From assembly GCF_030845175.1 (NCBI RefSeq), contig NZ_CP132542.1:3445501-3509500 (forward strand): a stretch of DNA of 64,000 nucleotides. The letters are read 5' to 3'. The stretch's first letter is position 1, and each line of letters starts with the position of its first letter. Of the stretch, positions 10,722-17,215 are shown piece after piece. The position numbers and the translations under genes are program-made. The notes under the pieces are model-generated. The model was not told the DNA's origin. It searched no databases and saw only the letters and a program-made list of their open reading frames with translations. The stretch is from Coralliovum pocilloporae. GTDB taxonomy: Bacteria > Pseudomonadota > Alphaproteobacteria > Rhizobiales > Cohaesibacteraceae.

Positions 10722-11375
10722 CTACAGGATCGATTGACCGGTCTTTTCCCAGTCTGCCACAAACTGGGCCAGCCCCTTGTCCGTTAGCGGGTGTGCCACA
10801 AGCGCCTTGATCACATTTGGCGGGATCGTAGCCACATCGGCACCAGCCAGAGCTGAATCCGTTACATGATTGGCTGACCGGATAGAGGCAGCCAGAATCT
10901 TCGTCTCAAACGCATAATTATCATAGATGGCACGGATATCGCGGATAAGGTCCATTCCATCAAGATTGATGTCATCCAGACGGCCGATGAACGGAGAAAT
11001 ATAAGTGGCTCCTGCCTTGGCGGCCAGCAGCGCCTGATTAGCAGAGAAACACAGCGTTACATTGGTCTTGATGCCTTTACGGGAGAAATGCGCACAGGCC
11101 TTGATACCATCAAGGGTCAGAGGCAGCTTGATCACCACATTATCCGCGATCTTGGCCAGATGTTCACCCTCTGCGACCATGCCATCAAATTCTGTCGAAG
11201 CCACTTCAGCGGAAACAGGGCCATCGATCAGAGCACAGATCTCGGCAATGACTTCCTTGAAGTCACGGCCCGACTTGGCAATCAGACTCGGATTGGTGGT
11301 CACCCCATCAAGAAGTCCGGTTTCAGCCAGTTCCTTGATCGCAGCCACATCAGCCGTATCAACAAAGAATTCCAT
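10722..11375 (-). CDS. tal: Short (TalC/Fsa-type) transaldolase
   Basis: Class I aldolase of the small transaldolase/fructose-6-phosphate aldolase group, acting in the non-oxidative pentose phosphate pathway. It has 217 residues, typical of this subfamily, against over 300 for TalA/TalB. It begins [13 protein letters not shown], shows [12 protein letters not shown], the Schiff-base lysine K83 in VIKLPLT and the phosphate-side segment [17 protein letters not shown] eight bases upstream supports the start. Sequence alone does not separate transaldolase from fructose-6-phosphate aldolase activity. Confidence 0.93.
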   Translation of the reverse strand: MEFFVDTADVAAIKELAETGLLDGVTTNPSLIAKSGRDFKEVIAEICALIDGPVSAEVASTEFDGMVAEGEHLAKIADNVVIKLPLTLDGIKACAHFSRKGIKTNVTLCFSANQALLAAKAGATYISPFIGRLDDINLDGMDLIRDIRAIYDNYAFETKILAASIRSANHVTDSALAGADVATIPPNVIKALVAHPLTDKGLAQFVADWEKTGQSIL

Positions 11376-11737
11376 CAGTTCAGTCCCTCAATTGAGAACA
11401 CCACCCCTTAACGGAAGCGGTCACATTTCATCATCTGACCAAGGCTCAGCGATACTGAAACCCGGCACAGAATTGCGTTCTCTTTTGCATCGCACACCAG
11501 AGCCTCACTCGCAATAGCCCAGAGCTTCACTCGCAATAGCAATGCCCATATCAAAGGCTGCGATGATCACTCCCGACACTGCGTGACAAGAACAGAACCA
11601 GCGAAGTGTTAGCGTGTTGTTGGGAGACTGTCAGCATGATAGTTTGTTGAAGATCAATAACTTGATTCGGCAAAGACTTTTGCTGATGTGGGCGGGCCAG
11701 TTTTCAATTTCCTCAAACAGCGAAGACTATCTTATTC
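11376..11737. other. 362-bp intergenic region between divergent tal and radical SAM gene
   Basis: No supported gene. It holds a 22-bp tandem duplication (listed separately) and must contain the promoters for tal and, on the other strand, for the sugar cassette; I could not pick a convincing -35/-10 pair for the cassette. Confidence 0.6.
11498..11541. repeat. Two-copy tandem repeat, 22-bp unit
   Basis: Units at 11498-11519 and 11520-11541 share the core CTCACTCGCAATAGC and differ at two positions (a C/T in the seventh base and the last base). This is a recent-looking local duplication with no recognisable protein or RNA function; it sits at the left edge of the accessory cassette. Confidence 0.7.
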
Positions 11738-12724
11738 GTGAAACACCAGGTCGATGCATTATTCAAAAACGGTTTGGCTGAGCAGTTTCCATCTCAGTTG
11801 AATATTGACGTGTCGGAATTCTGCAATCTTGCTTGCGTGCATTGCCCATACGAGATCGTAACCAAACTCAAGGGTGCACAGCGCAAGAATCTTGACCCGG
11901 ACCTTCATACGAAGATCGTTTCAGAGATCGTCGAGGAAGGAATGCCCCATTGCCGGTTTGTACGTTACACCGGAGATGGAGAGCCAACGCTTCACCCCAA
12001 GCTACCGCAAATGATTGCTGACTTAAAAAATCGCACCGGCATTCAGACCAATCTGACCACAAACGGTCTCCTCATGACACAAGCCCGCGCGGAAGCCTAT
12101 CTGGACGCAGGCGTTGATGTTTTCGACATCAGTATTGATGCCTTCAAGGAAGAAACCTATCGTCAGGTCAGAGTGAACGGTGAACTGGCCGACCTTCTGG
12201 TGGCCGTACGGCTCTTGCTGGCAGAGAACAAAAAGAGAGGAAAGCCTGCAAAGATTGTTGTGAGCTTTGTACACCAGCCTCTGAATGAGGGAGAAGCAGA
12301 CGACTTCCGGGCTTTCTGGAACAATGAAGGTGTGGATTTCGTTGTTATCCGCGACAAGCATTCCTGCGCTGGAGAGATGAAAGAAACAGCTCAGGAAATG
12401 TGGTCAACTGCACCAACGCAACGCACTCCCTGTCGTTATCCCTGGGAGAGACTGGTCGTGAAGCCGGACGGAAAAGTCGTCTTCTGCCCGGCTGACTGGT
12501 ACCACAAAGCCGAGATCGGGCACGTCAAAGACAATACAATCGGTGAGATATGGCGTGGTGAAAAGATGCAGGCTCTGCGGCAGGCTCACGTCACGAACCG
12601 GCTTGAGAACCATTCATTTTGTCGTCAATGCCCCGACTGGCAGGTCATTCCCTGGCCAGGCCAGAACAAGGACTATGCGTCAATGATGAAACTGTTTCAA
12701 AATCGCGATGTCAAAGCCTCTTAG
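11738..12724 (+). CDS. Radical SAM protein with SPASM-like C-terminal cluster
   Basis: A 328-residue radical S-adenosylmethionine enzyme. The cluster motif is C29-x3-C33-x2-C36 in EFCNLACVHCPYE; the SAM-contact GDGEPTLHP follows near residue 84. The C-terminal part carries C232, C250 and a C295-x2-C298 pair, the spacing of an auxiliary iron-sulfur site of the SPASM/twitch type. The substrate is unknown. SPASM enzymes act on peptides, but close relatives near sugar genes occur in cell-surface loci. The start is a GTG; no better in-frame ATG is visible and the ribosome site is weak. It opens a plus-strand cassette with a DegT aminotransferase and a glycosyltransferase-like protein, which suggests a role in modifying a sugar or its carrier (inference). 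Confidence 0.85.
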   Translation: MKHQVDALFKNGLAEQFPSQLNIDVSEFCNLACVHCPYEIVTKLKGAQRKNLDPDLHTKIVSEIVEEGMPHCRFVRYTGDGEPTLHPKLPQMIADLKNRTGIQTNLTTNGLLMTQARAEAYLDAGVDVFDISIDAFKEETYRQVRVNGELADLLVAVRLLLAENKKRGKPAKIVVSFVHQPLNEGEADDFRAFWNNEGVDFVVIRDKHSCAGEMKETAQEMWSTAPTQRTPCRYPWERLVVKPDGKVVFCPADWYHKAEIGHVKDNTIGEIWRGEKMQALRQAHVTNRLENHSFCRQCPDWQVIPWPGQNKDYASMMKLFQNRDVKAS

Positions 12725-12871
12725 GGCGGGGATTTTCAGCATAGATCTCTCGCCTCACTGTATATCCGACCGGTTTTGGTTCCACCTCAGTCAACTGTCT
12801 GTTGTCCTGAGCAAGGCGAAGAAGTCGAAACAGGAACCAGACAACCCAACTCATATCAATGGAGGGAACGA

Positions 12872-14029
12872 ATGGAACCGATCCCCCTGACAAAAGCCCC
12901 GCTGGATACAACAGACAAAGACGCTGTTCTGGCTGCATTGGACAACCCTCGTATGGAGGGTGGAGGCACCTATTCAATCGAAGCTGAAAAGCTTCTTGAA
13001 AAGCTGATCGGCTCACCATGTGCGATGCTGACAAATTCAGGCACTGCGGCGCTTGATATGGCCATGATCCTCGCGAATGTGACAAGCGGGGATGAGGTTA
13101 TCCTGCCATCCTATACGTTTTCATCAACGGCCACTTCTGTTGTCTTGAGAGGTGCCACTCCGGTTTTTGTCGATATCGATCAGCATACGTACAATATTTG
13201 CCCGGATGCTGCTGAGGCAGCCATTACCGACAAAACCAAGGCAATCATTGTGGTCCACTATGCCGGCGTTGCTTGTGACATGGAGCGCTTTCTGGATCTG
13301 GGACGTCGTTTCAATCTCATGATAGTTGAAGATGCTGCGCATGCGATCGGCGCCAGCTGGCATAATCACAAATTGGGAAGCCTGGGTACCCTCGCTGCCT
13401 TCAGTTTTCACGCGACCAAAAACATTTCCGCAGGCGAAGCAGGCGCTTTGATGGTCAATGATGAAAGACTGATCGAGCGGGCGGAGGTCATTCTCGAAAA
13501 AGGAACCTCCAGGCGGCAGCTTATCAGAGGCAAGATCAGCAAATACAGATGGGTTGATATGGGCTCATCCTTCCTTCCAAGTGAGCTGACAGCAGCCCTC
13601 TTGCTCAGTCGCCTTAATCGACTGGATGAGATCAACCAGAGCAGGCTTGCGGTCTGGAACTATTATGCTGGCCATCCAAAGATACAGTCTCTCTTGAAAT
13701 CCGGCCTTATAGAGATGCAGACCCATTCGCCGGAGAGCAGCCACAACGCCCATCTGTTTTGCCTGCTTCTGCCAACCGCTGATATCCGTGACAGGCTGAC
13801 TCAAAAGCTCAAGAGCATGAATATCTCTGCCTATCATCACTATCTGCCGCTGCACGACTCGCCAGCAGGACAGAAATTCGGCCGCGCCTCAGGGAGCCTG
13901 AGGAACACTCAAAACATCTCAGATCGCCTGATCCGCCTGCCGCTCTATAGTGAGCTTAGAAACGATCAGGTTGATTTCATTCTCGAGGCAGTCCACGATT
14001 TTCTCGTCGGAGAAGGAACTGGGGCATGA
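12872..14029 (+). CDS. DegT/DnrJ/EryC1/StrS-type sugar aminotransferase
   Basis: PLP-dependent aminotransferase of the family that makes amino sugars from nucleotide-linked keto sugars. I place the start at 12872 because GGAGGG lies five bases before this ATG; an in-frame ATG at 12776 has no such site. The 385-residue protein has TNSGTAALDMAM, the VILPSYTFSSTATS segment, the conserved VEDAAHAIGA with the PLP-ring aspartate, and the Schiff-base lysine K183 in FHATKNISAGEAG. This is the WecE/RffA-like arrangement, so a 4-amino-4,6-dideoxy sugar product is plausible. Its stop overlaps the next start (ATGA), implying translational coupling. Confidence 0.92.
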   Translation: MEPIPLTKAPLDTTDKDAVLAALDNPRMEGGGTYSIEAEKLLEKLIGSPCAMLTNSGTAALDMAMILANVTSGDEVILPSYTFSSTATSVVLRGATPVFVDIDQHTYNICPDAAEAAITDKTKAIIVVHYAGVACDMERFLDLGRRFNLMIVEDAAHAIGASWHNHKLGSLGTLAAFSFHATKNISAGEAGALMVNDERLIERAEVILEKGTSRRQLIRGKISKYRWVDMGSSFLPSELTAALLLSRLNRLDEINQSRLAVWNYYAGHPKIQSLLKSGLIEMQTHSPESSHNAHLFCLLLPTADIRDRLTQKLKSMNISAYHHYLPLHDSPAGQKFGRASGSLRNTQNISDRLIRLPLYSELRNDQVDFILEAVHDFLVGEGTGA

Positions 14030-15495
14030 ACCTGGCAGACGATGCCTTACAGGCCCAGCTTATCCAGCAAGCACAAATGCTTATCAAAATAGCCAGCCAG
14101 GCGATCAACCAGGGTTCCGCTGCCGAATGTCAGGCAGCTTTTACCCTTCTGGTTCCCAAGTTCGCTGATATTCTGAAAGATGCCAAAAGAGAACATACTG
14201 ATATCCTGGTTGCCTGCTATGGAAATCTTTACTTTCTCGCGTGGCGTGGTTGCGATGAATTGACCAGCCTGACTTCTTTTTCTGATGCAGTTTCTAAACC
14301 GTTTGGTGCATTTATTCGAGAAACCTGGGAAAGCAAGACATCACGGGAGCTTTTGGCGGGGAAAGACGCAACCGCGCCCATGAAGCTGGCTTATATTTGC
14401 AGCGCCGCACAACTAAAGTCAGCCAACGCGATTCCCAAGGTTATTTTTGCATTTCTGGCGGGCCATGCCACATCTTCGGCTCTGCCGCTTGAGCTGACGG
14501 TTTATCTGCTGTCGAAGCCGGACAATATATTTCTTAATGCCATGTCGGCTTTCGGCGCCAACGTTGTTGATGTTTCAGATACAGGTTCGGCATCCGGTCG
14601 CGCAGATACCGTTGTAAATCATGCAAGATCCAACAGGATTGATGCTATCGTCTGCGATGAGCCAGGGGCAATCCAGTCCATTATCTATCAGAGACGAGCT
14701 GCACCGGTGCAGGCATTTGCCGAGATGGGATTTGCACCTTGGGGCATAGAAGGTCTCGATATCTGTTTCTCGGGTATCAGTCAGGATGAACAAAGCCTCA
14801 AAGCCTGCTGCAACAAAGTCGTTCCCACCAAACGCCCCGTCATCAAGGACAGCCTGATTACAGTCGCAGAGCCAGAACAGATTGACGCGTTGAGGGCGCA
14901 ATTGCTCGAACTGCTGGACGAAGACGCTCGCACATCCGAGGACGCTCTGATCTATGGATTCTATGGCCGTATCGTAAAAATCTCAGAAGATTATCTCAAT
15001 CGAGCAGAACAGATCCTGCAACACAATCAGAATGCGGTCTTGTTTATCGGTGGCACCGGCAACGGTAAACTGATCAACACATTCCTGAGCGGTAGCCCGG
15101 TCCGTTCGCGCATCCATTTTATAAATTCGTTTGTGCCTGGACAGGTCATTGCTCAGGCAATTGACGTCTTCCTGGACAGCGATCCCTTTCCTGGCGGCGT
15201 ATCGTGTCTTGAGTGCCAGATTAGATCAGTTCCGGTTATCTGGCGTGCCGGTTTCGGAGATCAGACATTGGGCCTGCTGGCAGACATGCGGGATCCGTCT
15301 CTTTCTGCTGAAACAGACGAGGAATATGTTTCAAAAGCCGTCGAGCTGGCCAATACCGAATTACTGGCCGAGGCTCGCATAAGAGCATTGTCCATTGCTG
15401 AGGAAACCTGCGATTATGTTGGGGCAGCCCGTCAGATTGAAACCGCCTTACGAGACGAGCTTGAGGCTCTGCGCAGTCATGCAGGTGAAACCTGA
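14026..15495 (+). CDS. Unassigned protein, probable GT-B glycosyltransferase (OGT/SPINDLY/HMW1C-like)
   Basis: A 489-residue soluble protein that I do not recognise as a named family. Residues 1-120 look alpha-helical; from about 120 on the pattern resembles the catalytic half of GT41-like enzymes: APVQAFAEMGFAPWG (about 226) matches the APVQ...G turn, YGFYGRIVKISEDYL (about 309) matches the loop before the C-terminal Rossmann domain, VLFIGGTGNGK (about 338) resembles a beta strand and glycine-rich turn, and DSDPFPGGVSCLECQ (about 384) is close to the DTFPYNGxTTxxEAL donor-site segment. From this I infer a nucleotide-sugar dependent transferase. It is translationally coupled to the aminotransferase, so it may transfer the sugar that enzyme helps to make. 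The fold call is by eye and unverified. Confidence 0.6.
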   Translation: MNLADDALQAQLIQQAQMLIKIASQAINQGSAAECQAAFTLLVPKFADILKDAKREHTDILVACYGNLYFLAWRGCDELTSLTSFSDAVSKPFGAFIRETWESKTSRELLAGKDATAPMKLAYICSAAQLKSANAIPKVIFAFLAGHATSSALPLELTVYLLSKPDNIFLNAMSAFGANVVDVSDTGSASGRADTVVNHARSNRIDAIVCDEPGAIQSIIYQRRAAPVQAFAEMGFAPWGIEGLDICFSGISQDEQSLKACCNKVVPTKRPVIKDSLITVAEPEQIDALRAQLLELLDEDARTSEDALIYGFYGRIVKISEDYLNRAEQILQHNQNAVLFIGGTGNGKLINTFLSGSPVRSRIHFINSFVPGQVIAQAIDVFLDSDPFPGGVSCLECQIRSVPVIWRAGFGDQTLGLLADMRDPSLSAETDEEYVSKAVELANTELLAEARIRALSIAEETCDYVGAARQIETALRDELEALRSHAGET

Positions 15496-15507
15496 CATCA
15501 CACCCGA

Positions 15508-16197
15508 TCAGTCACACGGCAACATATAGTCCAGCGCATCCGGTCCAGTATTAAAGAGCAGATCCAGTATCGTAACGGCATGATCGAATGGCTCGTGGCA
15601 TTGCCTGTAGGGGCGATAAGATGAATAATCCATATATTCGAGCATGATACCGCAATCATCAAAGCTGTTTTCCTGCAGGTAATTTCGCCCGGCCGGACCG
15701 CTGAGATAACGGGTGGCTCCGGCTTTCGTGAGAAGTTCCAGCACGCGCGCTTCACCACGGTGAGACAGGTTATAGTTTTCAGACTGATCAAATGCGGTCT
15801 GCGCACCAAGAAACTCGGAAGCAATATGGCGGATCAGAAACTGGTTCAGCTCGGAAAGAAACTGCCATTTTCTTTTCAAATAGACCTCTTTGACAAAGTC
15901 AGAATAGACATCCCAGTAAGGTGCAGCTCGATAGTTCTCTTCCAACAGTCGATAGTGCTGGGCCTGCCAGTCCACCTGGTCTACCCTCACCTCATTAATC
16001 AGCCTGTTTTGATCCGTCCCGCAAGGAATCGTAACCCATCGACTACCTGTCTCTGTCTGAATGCGATTCCGGTTCCGCCAGTCATTTTTTGTGTAGCGTA
16101 GATCATCATGAAAAATGAACAGATCCACCTGTCGGATGATGTCAAAATACCCTTTCCAGGGAATATAATTGGACTGAAGGATCGCAACTTTTTTCAT
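15508..16197 (-). CDS. WbqC-family protein
   Basis: A 229-residue member of the WbqC-like family, found in O-antigen and other surface-polysaccharide loci; its biochemical activity is not established to my knowledge. The recognisable N-terminus is ILQSNYIPWKGYFDII, followed by FHDDLRYTKNDWRNRNRI and, near the C-terminus, YLSGPAGRNYL and DHAVTILDLLFN, which are typical of the family. No signal peptide or membrane segment is visible. It converges on the glycosyltransferase-like gene with 12 bases between the stops, so it belongs to the same cassette but is transcribed from the lexA side. Confidence 0.85.
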   Translation of the reverse strand: MKKVAILQSNYIPWKGYFDIIRQVDLFIFHDDLRYTKNDWRNRNRIQTETGSRWVTIPCGTDQNRLINEVRVDQVDWQAQHYRLLEENYRAAPYWDVYSDFVKEVYLKRKWQFLSELNQFLIRHIASEFLGAQTAFDQSENYNLSHRGEARVLELLTKAGATRYLSGPAGRNYLQENSFDDCGIMLEYMDYSSYRPYRQCHEPFDHAVTILDLLFNTGPDALDYMLPCD

Positions 16198-16323
16198 GAC
16201 TGTCCGGTAAAAACTCAGGGTAGCTTACAAGTCGAGGGCGCGACTCTCTCCGCCAATATTATCGAAAATAGAGCAAACCATATCGAAAACCACACATCAA
16301 ATTTGCCGTGACGTTAACCTCTC

Positions 16324-16352
16324 TTGAAGAACATAACCAGAATATGTATTCT
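16324..16352 (+). promoter_or_regulatory. lexA promoter
   Basis: TTGAAG at 16324-16329, 17 bases, TATTCT at 16347-16352, with a predicted start near 16359 and a leader of about 47 nt. Both LexA half-operators overlap or flank it, which fits autorepression. Confidence 0.6.
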
Positions 16353-16369
16353 ATGTTCGCGTTTTGTAC
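16329..16369. promoter_or_regulatory. Two imperfect LexA operators (SOS boxes) before lexA
   Basis: The alphaproteobacterial LexA site is GTTC-N7-GTTC (or its complement GAAC-N7-GAAC). Site 1, GAAC-N7-GAAT at 16329-16343, covers the -35 end and spacer. Site 2, GTTC-N7-GTAC at 16355-16369, covers the predicted transcription start. Each matches seven of eight conserved bases; the two face opposite ways and also form an inverted repeat (GAACATA...TATGTTC). Confidence 0.65.
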
Positions 16370-16405
16370 GCATTGATTCGATCAGAAATCGGTCCGGAGG
16401 GTGGT

Positions 16406-17128
16406 ATGCTCACTCAGAAACAATATGAACTTTTGCTGTTCATTCATGAGCGTTTGAAAGAAACGGGCATTCCGCCATCCTTTGACGAGATGAAGGACGC
16501 GCTTGATCTCAGGTCCAAGTCAGGCATTCATCGCCTTATCACTGCGCTTGAGGAACGTGGCTTTCTGCGACGGCTTCCAAACCGGGCGCGAGCACTTGAG
16601 GTTATCAAGTTACCGGAATCCGTATCCCCCAGTCTGGCGTCACCACGGCAGAAGGGGTTCTCTCCGGCTGTTATTGAAGGCTCTCTTGGCAAGAAACCAC
16701 CAGCCAAGCCAACCAACGATCAGTTCGATGATGCCGGGCAGTCCGTTTCAATCCCGGTGATGGGTCGTATCGCAGCGGGGACGCCAATCTCTGCCATTCA
16801 GAGCCATTCCCATACCATCGCAGTTCCTCCGGAGCTTCTGTCCTCGAAACCAGGCGATCACTACGCGCTTGAGGTCAAGGGCGACTCCATGATTGAGGCA
16901 GGCATTCTGGATGGCGACACAGTTCTGATTTTCAAGACAGAATCAGCGAATACCGGCGATATTGTCGTTGCTCTTGTGGACGATGAAGAAGCCACTCTGA
17001 AGCGCCTGCGCAAAAAAGGGGCTTCCATTGCACTTGAAGCAGCAAACCCGGCCTATGAGACGCGAATTTTCGGACCTGACCGTGTAAAGGTGCAAGGCCG
17101 TCTGGTCGGGCTCGTTCGCCAGTATTGA
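16406..17128 (+). CDS. lexA: LexA, SOS-response repressor
   Basis: Repressor of the DNA-damage response that cleaves itself when RecA is activated. The start at 16406 is chosen because GGAGG lies five bases upstream and the product begins with the canonical [13 protein letters not shown]; an in-frame ATG at 16364 would lie in the operator. The 240-residue protein has a winged-helix DNA-binding domain (1-70, [16 protein letters not shown]), a linker, and an S24 peptidase domain with the A124-G125 cleavage bond, nucleophile S161 in GDSM and base K199. All catalytic residues are present, so it should be a working repressor. It probably also controls the small gene at 40943-41035. Confidence 0.97.
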   Translation: MLTQKQYELLLFIHERLKETGIPPSFDEMKDALDLRSKSGIHRLITALEERGFLRRLPNRARALEVIKLPESVSPSLASPRQKGFSPAVIEGSLGKKPPAKPTNDQFDDAGQSVSIPVMGRIAAGTPISAIQSHSHTIAVPPELLSSKPGDHYALEVKGDSMIEAGILDGDTVLIFKTESANTGDIVVALVDDEEATLKRLRKKGASIALEAANPAYETRIFGPDRVKVQGRLVGLVRQY

Positions 17129-17143
17129 ACCGAAAGCGTGATG

Positions 17144-17168
17144 CGCCAAAGTGGAAGCCGGTTTGGCG
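17144..17168. repeat. Intergenic inverted repeat, REP-like
   Basis: CGCCAAA (17144-17150) and TTTGGCG (17162-17168) enclose 11 bases in the gap between the convergent lexA and comEC genes. No T-run follows on either strand. The look of the element resembles short palindromic elements scattered in alphaproteobacterial genomes, but I cannot count copies beyond this window. Confidence 0.4.
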
Positions 17169-17215
17169 AAAAGACCGCTCCAGCAAAGGTGTTGAGCCTG
17201 TGGTCTGGATCCCAT

